This document shows positions 11,651 through 24,042 of a DNA stretch of 64,000 bases, piece after piece. Each line of letters starts with the position of its first letter. Position 1 is the stretch's first letter. The stretch covers positions 38,794,295 through 38,858,294 of the forward strand of contig NC_092640.1 in NCBI RefSeq assembly GCF_039555335.1. The letters run 5' to 3'. The notes below the pieces were generated by a model, which was not told where the DNA came from, ran no database searches, and saw nothing but the letters and a program-made list of their open reading frames with translations. Origin of the DNA: Amphiura filiformis (Eukaryota; Echinodermata; Ophiuroidea; Amphilepidida; Amphiuridae). Made by a program: the position numbers and the translations under genes.

Positions 11651-13004
11651 ATAATTATTGCACAGCCCCCTGCTTGTTAGTATGATGAAGGGGGGGGGGG
11701 TACAATTTACAAACAGCATGCCAAAAAATTTAAACTTACTACCAGGGGATAGGGGGTATATTTGAGTAGAAATGAATTTTAAAAGGTAAAATGATGTCGC
11801 GAAAGCCAAATCAACAGTTGACGCAAAAGGTGGTGACCTTAAAACCCACTATTCATGAACAAAAGTATCTACAGGGCATGAATTTTAAAAAACAGCAGGT
11901 GTGCTACAAATCGCACTCCTGGAAATAGTCAGGCGAGCTACAGGTGTGCTGTTAATTGCACTCGGTGAGGATTTTAGGTGTGCTATCATTTGCACTCGGT
12001 AAGAAGTTTAGGTGGGCTATTTGAATTATTGCACTTGATATTCAGATAAGAAGCATTGGTGTTGAATGTGGGACTACAATGTACAGAAAGACAGGGAAGG
12101 GAGAAAGAAAGAAAAAGAAAGAAAAAAAGAAAAGGAGAAAAAAGGGAAGGGAGAAAGAAAAGGAAAAAAAGGAAAGAAAAAAAGGAAAGAAAAAAAAAAC
12201 CAAGGGCCTAAATAAAACATAAATACACTGCTTAAATACATAAAATTATTTATTATTTCAGTACATAATCATAAACCCCATAGCCACTCCCCCAACAATT
12301 ACTATGCAAACCACGCCCGTAAAACAAGTTTACTATATTCACCCATTGCAAAAGTCGCCAAATTCGTACTACACAAAGTGCCACTTCACTCACTTTTTGC
12401 GAAGGCACCCTCCAATCTCATCTAACCAAACATTTTTATGTACAAAAACTACATTTATTCACCATGTGCATAATTTAACTTACCGTTAAACTCTGTTAGT
12501 TAGATATTTGGAGAGTAGTTTCTGATATATCAGTTCGAAATCTCAACTTTCAAATTCACTAGAAAGTCGTCAAAATTTGCCGCGAACAAGTGCCAATCAT
12601 GTGTGTTGGTACCATGCTAATGGAGCTTCAGTTTTCACTAGACTTGAAACCTACGGCATGGAAACACCGTGGTTATCAGCGAATCGCAAATTGCCCTTTT
12701 CATTGTTGACCTGCTTGTGAACTACGACCTGACAGTAAAACATGTGACTTTTTTTAATTACGTTATAGGAACACGGTCATCAGTACTATTTTCGTTACAT
12801 ATTTTATGCATGTGAAGAATATTACGGGGATGAATTTGAAGGCTGAATTTGAAGGCTGCAACTTTGGAAACTCCTTCAGGTGACAAGGTGCGCTGTAAAT
12901 CGCACTCGGTAAAGTGATTTAAGGTGGGCTCTATGCGCGCGATCGCACTCGCGCGCCTTAAAATGCATGGCCTGTTAAAATCTATAATATAAACTTCACT
13001 AAAT
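11651..13004. other. No gene; purine tract and GTGCTAC repeat patches
   Basis: 12083-12199 is a polypurine (G/A) tract with almost no pyrimidine. 11890-12060 and 12885-12960 hold degenerate copies of GTGNGCTNTNAATCGCACTCG. The rest shows nothing. Confidence 0.6.
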
Positions 13005-13235
13005 TATACATGTACACGCATTGCAGGCATGCATTAATTGTGTGTATAGATTCGTCTTACGTCTTGTTAAGTACATACCACCGGGGGGGGCACTCCCATT
13101 GACATACGTGAATACGTCATGTGCCCATGAAAAGACCCTGGTATTTGTGGCAAATCCTACGTACACCCAATGACCCCGCACCCTCACAAACTTCCTGAGC
13201 ACCTGAAAGACTATGTGTTAAACTAAATGGACAGG
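13005..13235. repeat. Dispersed repeat, copy 2 of the 9.8-10.1 kb repeat
   Basis: Starts TACATGTACACGCATTGCAG and ends ACTATGTGTTAAACTAAATG. The G-tract before CACTCCCATTGACATACG is 7-8 bases here and about 13 in copy 1. The copies differ by indels, which destroys the reading frame. Confidence 0.75.
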
Positions 13236-14012
13236 TAACTGTAAATTAGCAAAATATGATTGAAAATTTGAAATTACAAGCAATTTGGTTAAATTGTGTT
13301 GTACATGTAGCTTTTCAAAGGGAAAATGTAGCACACACATCGGGTGTACAGCAATAAGCCTGTTCAAAATGTGCATACAATGTACATAGTACATGGATGG
13401 TGCTGCAGTCAGTGCCACCGACAAGGGGTGTTAAAGGGGGTGTGTTACTCCCGAGCCCGCGGTCCTATGGGCCCATTAAAAACAGAAAGCATACCGGTAC
13501 CTTAATGGGCCCATAAAAGCAAAGAAAAGAGACATCAGGGGGACAGTAAAAAGGGGCCTGTGCGTTCATTTTACCCCCTGGGCCCGTAATGGCTCTCGGC
13601 GGCACTGGCTGGTGGCTGCAGTACAGTGAATGAGCTATGAGGTCTCTTACATAATTTGTAATTTTAAGGAACTGCCAGGGAGCCTGAAAAAGGGACCCTT
13701 GACCGCCGCACATACCCATACCCAGGGTTATAGCTACGGTGGCGGCGCCCGCCCAGAACTGGCGCTGTCCGCCCGGCACAAAAAAAAAAAAATTAAATTT
13801 AATTTTTTTTTTTAGTAAATGATTTTTTCATCATAAGAAGAGCAAAAAAAATAAAAAATTAGGGGGGTGATACCCCAGAGCTTATTCCCAGATAACTCGC
13901 GTTCACTAAAAAGATTGTACCCCGAGCCAGCGCTCTAATTGGATAGTAAAATTACCAGGCACTCAACTTGGGCTAGCTATAAATAACCCTGCCCATACCC
14001 CATTAAGCCTGC
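13236..14012. other. No gene seen
   Basis: Holds a possible small inverted pair, GCTGCAGTCAGTGCCACC (13401) and GGCACTGGCTGGTGGCTGCA (13601), around a GGGCCCATTA / TTAATGGGCCC hairpin, and an A/T homopolymer patch at 13779-13815. Confidence 0.45.
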
Positions 14013-14145
14013 AGCATACTTTCCTGCCGCTTGCCGCTGCGGCAAGCGGCAGGGTGTTTCAACCAATGACAAGCCTTTATTGTGTCCGTTTGTCTGCAAT
14101 GCGCGTGCGCCACGCCGCTCAACGGCAAGCGGCAGGGTAGTATGA
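14013..14145. mobile_element. Small GC-rich foldback element
   Basis: The outer arms CATACTTTCCTGCCGCTTGC and CAAGCGGCAGGGTAGTATG pair. Inside the left end is a near-perfect palindrome CCTGCCGCTTGCCGC-T-GCGGCAAGCGGCAGG (15-bp stem, 1-base centre), so the left terminus itself can snap back. About 133 bp, with no clear TSD. Confidence 0.6.
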
Positions 14146-14204
14146 AACAAGCATTACATGTGAGTACCCCCGGGAAGGCCGGGATTCCGGGAGTACATCA
14201 ATAA

Positions 14205-14551
14205 GGCCAAAAAAAATATATTGTTGTGTTGCCCTCAACCGTCCTACCCTAAATCCGGAAAAATCAGGGGCGCAATTTTTTTTTTTTTTTTTTTTTTTTT
14301 TTGGAATGATGATTTTTTGTTCACTTAAAATTAATATTTTATTGTAAGACTAGTCTTTAATTGTTGTCTATATCCAGAAGTCAAAATTGACAAATGTCAC
14401 CTAATTGAACAAGCATTATTTAATATTTGAGGGGATTTTTTAAAAACTAAAGGTTTAAAAAAAAAAAAAAAAAAAAAATAATCCGACCGTCCTACCCAAA
14501 TTTCTCATTTTTCCACTTGAGGGCAACACAACAATATTTTTTTTTTGGGCC
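14205..14551. mobile_element. Harbinger-like MITE, TAA target-site duplication
   Basis: TAA at 14202-14204 and 14552-14554 flank termini GGCCAAAAAAAATATATTGT and ACAATATTTTTTTTTTGGGC. The TIR extends about 35 bp through TGTTGCCCTCAA / TTGAGGGCAACA. Internal poly-T (14276-14301) and poly-A (14457-14478) runs also pair. A 3-bp TWA TSD is typical of PIF/Harbinger. Confidence 0.65.
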
Positions 14552-14554
14552 TAA

Positions 14555-17020
14555 TAATGATCAATTCAAGATCAAATCTCAGCTGGATCGTCCTATCATA
14601 GCCTATGATGATGGTTTGAGGAAAGAACTTTAGAGCTGGCAATCATACATGTAGTAGCCCTTTAAACTTTTCGCATAGTACTGAAAATGTTACGTTATTA
14701 TGAGTTATGAGGGCCGATGACACACATTCGATATGGTTATGGGTGTACAAACTGTTACAACATGCCATTATTTTTTATTTTTTAAGCTTACCTAATGACC
14801 GGTTTCCATCCACACTGTCACACTGATTAGCATATGGCACGTTTATAATGAGTATCGTACGATATCAACACTTGTACCGCCTCTGTTTATGTGCACTGCA
14901 TGCGGGTCTGCATGGATAAAGCGTGTGCAGAGTCTGTTCAATACATGCATTTGTTTTTGGTGGAGAAAATCGACCTTCAGATATCTGCAGAAATCGACAT
15001 GCTGGATTTGTCCAACTGCAACAGAGGGCGCTATTTATTTTAAATTATCAAGCCAGTGAGGCACCGACAGGAATGGAAGACCATGCTAGATTTACCCAAA
15101 GATCTTGGACTATTATATTATTTACCCCTCTATAATTTAAATTTTGGCTGGCATTTTCTTCTGAAGGGGGGGGGGGGGGGGCAAATATATAGGCGGGTCA
15201 TAAATTTTTGGTAATAAACAGGGGGGTCATAAAATTTTTAATGACCAAAATCTAGGGGGTCACTCCAAAATGTAACCAGGGGAAGTTGGGGCGGACACCC
15301 CCAATCCCAAAATGTCCAAAAAGTACCCTTTTTTTTACCCAAAAAGTTCCAAAATTTGGGGGGTTTTTTTATGCCTTTTTGGTCAAATAAGGTTCAAGTT
15401 TTGGAAGAAAAAGTCCACTTTTTCAAAATCCGCCCCCCCCCACCCAGTCCAAAAAGGTCGAAATTTTGAGAAAAATATCCACTTTTCAAAATCAGCCCCC
15501 CCAATAAATCTTGGTTACGGGCCTGCTGATAGTGTGTTTACTTTATTCAAAAAGACTGATTTCAATACAATTTTAGCCTGTTTCCGAGGGGTAAGGTGTA
15601 TCAGTGGTGGTGGTGGGGGCCGCCGAAGTAGGGGGGTCACAATTTTATTGACGCCGACTTTTTGTAGGGCCTCCCCCCCCCACCCTTCCAAAGAAAATGA
15701 TGGCCCCTAATGTAAATTACTGTGATTTATAAGCGCAGGCTTTAATTTTTCACACAGAAAATAGCTAGGGGGTCACGTGGCCACAATTGAAGTAGACCCC
15801 TAGGCCTATGCCTCAGTTGTCAGTTGTGGCGTACTTTGATGGCAAACAAACAAAAATGCGCTTTTCAGAGTAAAAATATACAAAGAGACAAACTTTTCAT
15901 TATGCAGTTACTGTCCGTTTTTCCTATTCAGTGCACACACAGCGCTCTAATTGATGATTGACCTCTAGCTCACTCACTGTACTGTAGATATAGGCAATGG
16001 ACTAGTTAGTGGGCTGGTGGGAAAACATGCATGTAGTAAAAGTGCCACAACTTTGCAATTATTCACGCAAGACATAATAAAAGTATACATTTTTATAAAG
16101 GCAAGACATCAATGAATCTCAATATAATTAATACAGATTTGGTGTAAAAAATGAAGAAAATCACAGAAAAGTGAATTTTTGGTCATTTTTGTTCGGTACA
16201 TCATAACAAAGAAACACTCTTTCCAAACAAAAATTTTTGTTTTGTTTTTTTCTTAGTCTTGAGGCACCATTCCAAAAACGTGTTTTTTTTTGTTTTTGAT
16301 ATTGGCCTTATTTTTTGAGATATTGACAATATCAGGCATCATTTTTAACTTTTTAAAATTCACAAAGGCCTATTTGCACAAAATGATGCCTAAAATCGGA
16401 AATAGACCAAAATATAAAAACAATGAGAAAACGGTTTCTAAAGTCGATCATGCTTTTTATGATGAGCATAATTGCTTACCTATAGATGCTGTAGGCCTAT
16501 TTATTGAGTTATCGTGTACCTAAATCGTCATTTTACCGAGAAAATTAACATTGAAATAAAGGCCGTTGAAGTTTAAAGTGTTCACATTTTGCACTTTGAT
16601 CGAAGCTCACAGTAGAATGCGGCATTTCTCGTTTTTCTACCTTACATTACGTGAACATCAAGTAAATTAATCCACCCCCCTTGAGAAGTCTGATGTTTTT
16701 TAATACATCTTGTGAGGGTGTCGGACAATTTTGGGAAAAAAAGTGTTGAAATTGCCAATTCTGGAGATAAGTTTAGATTTTGTTGCCATTTAACAATGTT
16801 TAGCAAAACTTGCAATAATGTGGCCGAAGAGGGAAAATGACAAGTTATTGTCCTTTTGAGAAAAATTTGCCTTTTTAGTAAGAATTTGGTCAATTATCAT
16901 GATTTCATGTTAAATGCGTACGAAATTTCTGAATTTGAATTATTTTTTCCATGAAAAGCAAATTAATACTTACTTACTTGGTATTACCAAGTAGGCCTAG
17001 GTATAGGCCTACCATACCAT
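14555..17020. other. No gene; G/C-tract-rich patch 15160-15710
   Basis: 15160-15710 is full of GGGGGTCA and CCCCCCACCC tracts with AAAATTTTT words, giving a spurious 132-codon frame. GAGGGCCGATGACACACATTCGAT at 14709 recurs at 50684 and marks a dispersed repeat. The rest shows nothing recognisable. Confidence 0.55.
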
Positions 17021-17024
17021 CTCT

Positions 17025-17719
17025 AATGGGGTGTGGATGACATGCCTGATTTGCTATCTACTGCTGATAGAGTGTGGATGACATACTTGGTATGCTATCT
17101 ATACTGCTGATGTGGTGCATGATACTTGGTATACTATCTACTGCTGATGGGGTGTGGATGACATACCGGGTACTTGATATGCTATATACGGTACTGCTGA
17201 TGGGGTGTGGATGACATACTTGGTATGCTATCTACTGCTGATGGGGTGTGGATGACATACTTGATATGCTATCTACGGTACTGCTGATGGGGTGTGGATG
17301 ACATACTTGGTATGCTAACTACTGCATGCTGATGGGGTGTGGATGACATACTTATAGAATGCTCTCTACTGCTGCATGCTGATGGGGTGTGGATATGACA
17401 TACTTAGAATGCTATCTACTGCTGATGGAGTGTAGATGACATACTTGGAATGCTATCTAGGCCTACTGCTGATGAAGTGTAGGCCCTAGATGACATACCG
17501 GTACTATCTACTGGAATGCTATCTACTGCTGATGGTGCTTGGATGACACACTTGGAATGCTATATCTACTGCTGATGGGGTGTAGATGACATACTTGGAA
17601 TGCTATCTACTGCTGATGGAGTGTAGATGACATACTTGGAATGCTATCTACTGCAGATGGTGCTTGGATGACACACTTGGAATGCTGTGTAGGCCTACTG
17701 CTGATGGGGTGTAGATGAC
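17025..17719 (+). repeat. 41-bp minisatellite
   Basis: About 16 degenerate copies of a unit built from TGCTATCTACTGCTGATGGG and GTGTGGATGACATACTTGG. Units vary by small insertions (CTACGG, AGGCC). The array resumes for one partial unit at 18360 after the transposon at 17722-18359, so it predates that insertion. Confidence 0.85.
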
Positions 17720-17721
17720 AT

Positions 17722-18359
17722 CACAGCAAACACAAAACGTTTTCGACATCATTCGCAAAAGGTTATAAAAGGTTGTCAGAAAACGTTTAAATGTCGGGTT
17801 ATATAAAGGGTACATTAATGGTATAAAACGTTTTCATAACATTAAATAACATTTGTTGGTAATTTACTGCACAGCAAACACAAATGTTTTACAGAAAACA
17901 TTTAAATGTCGGGTTATATAAAGGGTATAAAAACGTTTCAATAACATTCCAAAAACATTGTGAAAACTTGGTACAAATCATTCTAAACAGAATGTTATTT
18001 TGGGGTTGCAAAAATATTTTGCAAAAAATGTTTGCCCAAAATATTTACAATAACGTTTTTAAAATGTTTTCACGACCTTTATATAACCCGACATTTAAAT
18101 GTTAATAAAACGTTTTGTAAAAAACATTTTAAGAACATTTCTGTGTTTGCTGGGTGCAAATATTTTAACATAATGTTATTTAAGCTTGAAAACATATTTG
18201 GCCAAAAATGTTTGCAAAAATAGTTTACAATGACATTTCGAAAACATTTTAAAAAATATTGTTGTAGTGTGTTTTTAGCGTTAAAACGTTTTTACCTAAA
18301 CCAAAACCCAAAATATAACTTATTTAAAACGTTTTAAAAACGTTTTTGTGTTTGCTGGG
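17722..18359. mobile_element. AGCAAACACAAAACGTTTT MITE, with a second copy inside
   Basis: The ends CACAGCAAACACAAAACGTT (17722) and AACGTTTTTGTGTTTGCTGG (ending about 18358) are inverted. An inner pair, CACAGCAAACACAAATGTTT (17871) and AACATTTCTGTGTTTGCTGG (ending about 18154), suggests one element inside another. Comparison with the 41-bp unit GATGACATACTTGG fixes the insertion point, with AT at both edges. A related end occurs at 28232. Confidence 0.8.
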
Positions 18360-18384
18360 ATACTTGGTATGCTATCTACTGTGA

Positions 18385-18780
18385 GTGCTGATATTTATCA
18401 ATTTATCTCATGACTATTCATCTATGACATTATCTCATGAATATTCATCAATGACGTCATCTCATGAATATTCAATGACGTCATCTCATGAATATTCAAT
18501 GACGTCATCTCATGAATATTCAATGACGTCATCTCATGAATATTCAATAACGTCATCTCATGATATTCAATAACGTCATCTCATGAATATTCGATGACGT
18601 CATCTCATGAATATTCGATGACGTCATCTCATGAATATACTCTCATGCTGATATTTATCAATTTATCTCAGGACTATTCATCTATGACATCATCTCATGA
18701 ATATTCATCAATGACGTCATCATCAATGACATCTCATGAATATTCATCAATGACAAGATTATGAATGTTTTGAGTCATCC
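18385..18780 (+). repeat. 24-bp CRE-bearing minisatellite, left block
   Basis: The unit is ATGACGTCATCTCATGAATATTCA (24 bp) with variants TAACGTCA and GATGACGTCA. Many units contain the perfect CREB/ATF site TGACGTCA and the palindrome TGAATATTCA. Because 24 is a multiple of three, the array stays open as MTSSHEYS repeats on + and NIHEMTSS on -. These are not proteins on present evidence. Confidence 0.9.
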
Positions 18781-18789
18781 AGTAGTATA

Positions 18790-19052
18790 AAATAGACAAA
18801 AATATGAATCAAATACTGGACTCACCAACGATTTTTTTCAGTAACGTTGCGACCCGTTCGCAGGGTCTTCATCAGATTGCGAGAGTCTTGACTGATGGTT
18901 TGGTCACGTGAAACTACTTCAGGCTCCTCGCCGATTACCATCACGTGACCAAACCATCAGTCAAGTCTCTGCGAGTCTGATGAAGACCCGTGAACGGGTC
19001 GCAACGCTACTGAAAAATCGTTGGCGAGTCCAGTATTTGATTCATATTTTGT
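18790..19052. mobile_element. Inverted-repeat element with hammerhead-like arms
   Basis: The arms at about 18790-18895 and 18945-19052 are reverse complements: GAATCAAATACTGGACTCAC / GAGTCCAGTATTTGATTC, then CGACCCGTTCGCAGGGTCTT / AAGACCCGTGAACGGGTCGC, then GTTTGGTCACGTGA. Each arm carries CTGATGA-AGACCC...GGGTC-GCAACG, a stem following CUGAUGA as in hammerhead ribozymes and the ends of some retroelements, but with GCA where GAA is required. It splits the CRE minisatellite. Confidence 0.6.
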
Positions 19053-19640
19053 CTATTCATCAATGACGTCATCTCATGAATATTCAATGACGTCATCTCA
19101 TGAATATTCAATGACGTCATCTCATGAATATTCAATGACGTCATCTCATGAATATTCAATGACGTCATCTCATGAATATTCAATAACGTCATCTCATGAA
19201 TATTCAATAACGTCATCTCATGAATATTCGATGACGTCATCTCATGAATATTCGATGACGTCATCTCATGAATATTCGATGACGTCATCTCATGAATATT
19301 CGATGAAGTCATCTCATGAATATTCGATGAAGTCATCTCATGAATATTCGATGAAGTCATCTCATGAATATTCGATGAAGTCATCTCATGAATATTCGAT
19401 GAAGTCATCTCATGAATATTCATCAATGACGTCATCTCTTGAATATTCATCAATGACGTCATCACATGAATATTCATCAATAATATCATCTCATGAATAT
19501 TCATCAATGACGTCATCTCATGAATATTCATCAATGAAGTCATCTCATGAATATTCAATGACGTCATCTCATGAATATTCATCCGACATCAATATAATAT
19601 CTATGACGTCATCTCATAAATATTCATCTCATTATGTAAA
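19053..19640 (+). repeat. 24-bp CRE-bearing minisatellite, right block
   Basis: About 24 units. Sub-blocks are homogeneous: AATGACGTCA first, then GATGACGTCA, then five or six units with GATGAAGTCA that lack the CRE, then longer CATCAATGACGTCA units. This points to local expansion of single variants. Frames are open on both strands (219 and 191 codons) only because of the 24-bp period. Confidence 0.9.
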
Positions 19641-20930
19641 ACATTTCGTATATAATTGCTATATTCAAAATTTAAAATAATTATTATGTCCAAAATCGTA
19701 ATCATACGAAATGATTTGCATACGAAATGAATTAAAAGGAAGACACGGACTCAATAAACGCACACACCAGTAAACGTTGACATGTTTGGTTGAAAATATT
19801 GCAAATTGAATTGAATTGAAAACAAACAAGTGCATGAAGTTATCCCACAGGTTGCGAATATTTCAATATTAATATGTATAGGCCTAAATTTTGGATTACT
19901 CGGAGAATTACTTCGTCCTAATTTTGGATTACAATATTTTCAAGCACCCTGACAACATTTTCTTTCTTTTTTCTTTTCTTTCTTTATTTTTTTTACTCCG
20001 TTTCTCAGTGCCGTAGATTTCTTTTTGACAATGGGGGGTGGGGGGGGGGGGGGTTGGAAAAAATTCTTGAAGTTTTAGGGATCAAGCAGCTTTTGGCGAC
20101 AGAATAAATTTATGGCAGAAATGTTTGTCATTTTGAAGCTAAACTGATTAAATATTGTGCAAAAGTGGAATCAATTTGCGCTAAGCGCGAAAAAAATTGC
20201 ACTTTGGGGGCTAAAATAGCCAAATATGAGGTTAATTTGGTAATAAACCCACATACAGACGTCAACATTGGGGGGATGATTGTATAAACCATCCCCTGGC
20301 AAAATATTGGGGTGATTTATCCCCCCCCCCCCATCCCCCGGGATCTACGTATGCTGTTTCATTTGTGTCCTGTAAGTACCGATGTGAAGGTGTTCCTTAT
20401 CAACATTATGTTTCTCGGGGACATAAATAGTCACATTAGAAATGCTTAAAGTGTCTGTCGTTGTTTTCCCAGACGAATGAATGAAAAAATAGGGTCATTT
20501 GGCATGAAAAAAGGGGCTTATTATTGCGTTGGGGAGAATATTTTATGAAAATTACTAAAAACCGGAGCAATATATCAACTATTCTAATTTTACTAATTCA
20601 TAAACAGTACCGTAGGCCCTGAGAAAAAAGGGTATAGCCGAACCTAAGGGGGTAATCTAATAGTCGCAGCAACTCTGTAAAAGATTACCAGTTCTGCAAG
20701 AGCTTGTTTGTTTGTTGGAATTTTAATCATAAGGCCTAACATGATTTTTTTTTCACATTCCACATTCATTTTTCTAGGGGTTTGATGATTTTTTGGTAAC
20801 ACCAAATTAAAAAAAAATCCTACAAAAATTAATCCAAAAAAAGAAGCAATGGGACTATTTTAAAGAAACACCACCAAAATGACCAAATAAAGTAATCAAT
20901 AGGCCTAGATAGATAATTTAGTTCTGCGTA
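19641..20930. other. No gene seen
   Basis: AT-rich, with a G-tract at 20038-20053, a C-tract at 20322-20338 and a small GCGCTAAGCGC palindrome at about 20179. Confidence 0.55.
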
Positions 20931-20931
20931 T

Positions 20932-21223
20932 TTTGATACCTAATTCGGCACGATGCGACTGTATTTCCCGAAGTTATACTTGTTTCAATGGAAAAGGAGA
21001 GCAATTCAAAAGTGACATATTAGGGATATTTCCTCCTTCGGGTGATTTCTATAATAGGAACGGGATCATTACAGCGTGACAGATCAACACTCACTCGCCG
21101 TGCTCATAATTAGTGTGTTTTGAGAGAAAAGTGCATATTAATTATCTAAAAATGATATAATCCAATTTGGGAAAATAAAGTCGCATCGTGCGGATTGTGG
21201 TATCAAAATGTATATACGCAGAA
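20932..21223. mobile_element. MITE with about 40-bp TIR
   Basis: TTCTGCGTATTTTGATACC and GGCACGATGCGACT at the left mirror AGTCGCATCGTGC and GGTATCAAAATGTATATACG + CAGAA at the right. The interior is unique and non-coding. Confidence 0.7.
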
Positions 21224-21285
21224 TAAAAATTTATGTGAATTCATACTCTTTGTGCACAGTACATACAGTATAGGCCTATATATAA

Positions 21286-21505
21286 TATACCGTAAAACCT
21301 CGTCTACAAGCATATAAAATGTTTTTGATGAAAGCTTAATCAATACGAAACAAGCGTAAGTATTCCAATACAATAGATTGGTCTTACAATAACAGGCCCT
21401 ACTTATGCTTGTAATTTATTTGCTCAAACTCAATAATGGCGCCTGGAATAATTTAGCCTTTATCAGAGGCACTCTATATGCTTGTAGACGATGTTTTACG
21501 GTATA
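21286..21505. mobile_element. MITE with TATACCGTAAAAC ends
   Basis: TATACCGTAAAACCTCGTCT + ACAAGCATATA at 21286 pairs with TATATGCTTGTAGACG + ATGTTTTACGGTATA ending at 21505. The terminal TACCGTAAAA is shared with the element at 562. TA is the likely target site. Confidence 0.75.
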
Positions 21506-22111
21506 TTACACGGCAAAATGTTGCATTTTACCGAAAATCCTTAACAGTGTATGCCAATCGGTTTTGGTGAAAGGCCTATTGCAGTTTGATTTGAACTGAA
21601 CAGCCGTTGTTGAAAGTTAGGCCTATTCCTTATAGTCTTCGACCCTTATAATTTAAAGTCTTGCCCTCATGCATGTCGGTTGAATGTGACCTCTCTTCTG
21701 CCCAAATATCTTCGGATCAGCTTAGCTCTCTGAGCTGCAAAAGGAAAGGAAAGATGGCAAGTTATATGGAACTTACGAAATAATTACTTCATAATTATTT
21801 TGTTTCCTCTTTATTTTTGATTGCGTCAGAAACAAACAAAAAATATTGTAATTTTTGACAAAACACGGGCACATCAAAATTGAGTTAAAGTAATCACATT
21901 TATATAAAGGCCTAAAAAATATTGCTTACATGTTGACTTATTATGGATTTTTGTGGGCTAAATTAAACAATTTAACATGCCAGTGGCGGATACAGAGTAG
22001 TCAGAGGGGGTGGGGGCCCAATTTTCGAATAAAAAAATATCCCTGAGCGCTTGCGCGACGCATGGGGTTGTCTAATGGGATGTGCCCCCCCCCCCCCCCT
22101 CCCCTCAGAAG
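21506..22111. other. No gene seen
   Basis: Unremarkable sequence ending in a C-tract (22087-22100). Confidence 0.5.
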
Positions 22112-22544
22112 TTAGAAACTTTTGGAAAATGAAGACCCAATTGAAGCCATTTGGTTGACTATTTTGTCACTATTATTGTGTAAAATTTTAGTTTGAAAAA
22201 GCCTAAAATTTGCGAAAACACAGCCCATCCAATTGAAGCCATTTGTGGACAAGTTTTGCCTTTTATTGTCTGAATTATTGCTTTATAATAACAAAAGTGG
22301 GGTCTTCGTAATTTTGTTCTTTGTTTATCTTCTAAAGTTGGACCTTGTTGTCGTCATTTGATATTTTCACCCTATAGAAAGTAGACTTTTTGTCGATTTG
22401 GGGTGGGGTGCGTCGTACCCACCAGCACCCCATATGATGGACAAGTTATTTTATATATATTTTATCTAAATTTAAAGGATTTAAGATAAATCCTAAAGGA
22501 TTGTGATTAGGGACCAATCAAGTATTAGATTTAAAATTAAATCT
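22112..22544 (+). repeat. 433-bp direct repeat, copy 1
   Basis: Matches 24043-24475 almost base for base at a constant offset of 1931. It ends abruptly inside the left arm of a palindrome at ...AAATTAAATCT, where satellite (ACTGATGATATTAC) begins. Confidence 0.9.
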
Positions 22545-24042
22545 ACTGATGATATTACATATTAGATTGTGTACATAACGCTATCTACTGAAGATAGCAC
22601 ACATCAGATTGGGTTAATAATGCTATCTACTGAATATAGCACACATCAGATTGTGTTAATAATGCTATCTACTGAAGATAGCACGCATCAGATTGTGTTA
22701 ATAATGCTATCTACTGAAGACAGCACACATCAGATTGTGTTAATAATGCTATCTATTGAAGACAGCACACATCAGATTGGGTTAATAATGCTATCTACTG
22801 AAGATAGCACACATCAGATTGGGTTAATAATGCTATCTACTGAAGATAGCACACATTAGATTGTGTTAATAATGCTATCTACTTAAGATAGCACACATCA
22901 GATTGGGTTAATAATGCTATCTACTGAAGATAGCACACATCAGATTGGGTTAATAATGCTATCTACTGAAGATAGCACACATTAGATTGTGTTAATAATG
23001 CTATCTACTTAAGATAGCACACATCAGATTGTTAATAATGCTATCTACTGAAGATAGCACACATCAGATTGGGTTGATAATGTTATCTACTGAAGATAGC
23101 AAACATCAGATTGGGTTAATAATGCTATCTACTGAAGATAGCACATATCAGATGGTGTTAATAATGCCATCTACTGATGATAGCACACATCAGATTGGGT
23201 TAATAATGCTATCTACTGATTATAGCACACATCAGATGATGTTACTATGCTATCTACTGAAGCTAGCATAATATCAGATTGTGTTACTATACGCTACCTA
23301 CTGATGATAGCATAATATCAGATTGTATTAATAATGCTATCTACTGATGATAGCACATATTAGATGGTGTTAATAGCACACATCAGATGATGTTACTGTG
23401 CTATCTACTGAAGATAGCATAATATCAGATTATGTTAATAATGCTATCTCGTTTTTCTGATGGGTAATAATGCTATCTACTGAAGATAGCACACATCAGA
23501 TTGGGTTAATAATGCTATCTACTAAAGATAGCACACATCAGATTGGGTTAATAATGCTATCTACTGAAGATAGCACACATCAGATTGTGTTAATAATGTT
23601 ATCTACTGAAGATAGCACACATCAGATTGGGTTAATAATGCTATCTACTGAAGATAGCACATATCAGATGGTGTTAATAATGCTATCTACTGATGATAGC
23701 ACACATCAGATTGGGTTAATAATGCTATCTACTGATTATAGCACACATCAGATGATGTTACTATGCTATCTACTGATGATAGCATAATATCAGATTGTAT
23801 TAATAATGCTATCTACTGATGATAGCACATAATTAGATGGTGTTAATAGCACACATCAGATGATGTTACTGTGCTATCTACTGAAGATAGCATAATATCA
23901 GATTATGTTAATAATGCTATCTCGTTTTTCTGATGGGTAATAATGCTATCTACTCAGATTGTGTTAATAATGCTATCTACTGAAGATAGCACACATCAGA
24001 TTGTGTTAATAATGCTATCTACTGAAAATAGCACACATCAGA
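22545..24042 (+). repeat. 42-bp hairpin minisatellite, block 1
   Basis: About 35 copies of a 42-bp unit: AATGCTATCTACTGAAGATA + GCACACATCAGATTGTGTTA + AT. Each unit contains an inverted repeat GCTATCT-ACTGA-AGATAGC (7-bp stem, 5-base loop). Variants include ACTGATGATAGC and CAGATTGGGTTAAT. The period is 14 codons, so several frames of about 100 codons (MLSTEDSTHQIGLI repeats) are artefacts. Confidence 0.92.

Noticed and set aside
15312..15710. 132-codon frame, KKSTFSKSAPP type
   Set aside because: Low-complexity G/C-tract DNA with internal near-duplication; no recognisable domain.
19007..19680. Long repetitive frames on both strands (about 190 and 220 codons)
   Set aside because: The 24-bp period keeps all phases open; the peptides are pure unit repeats, with no splice or start logic.
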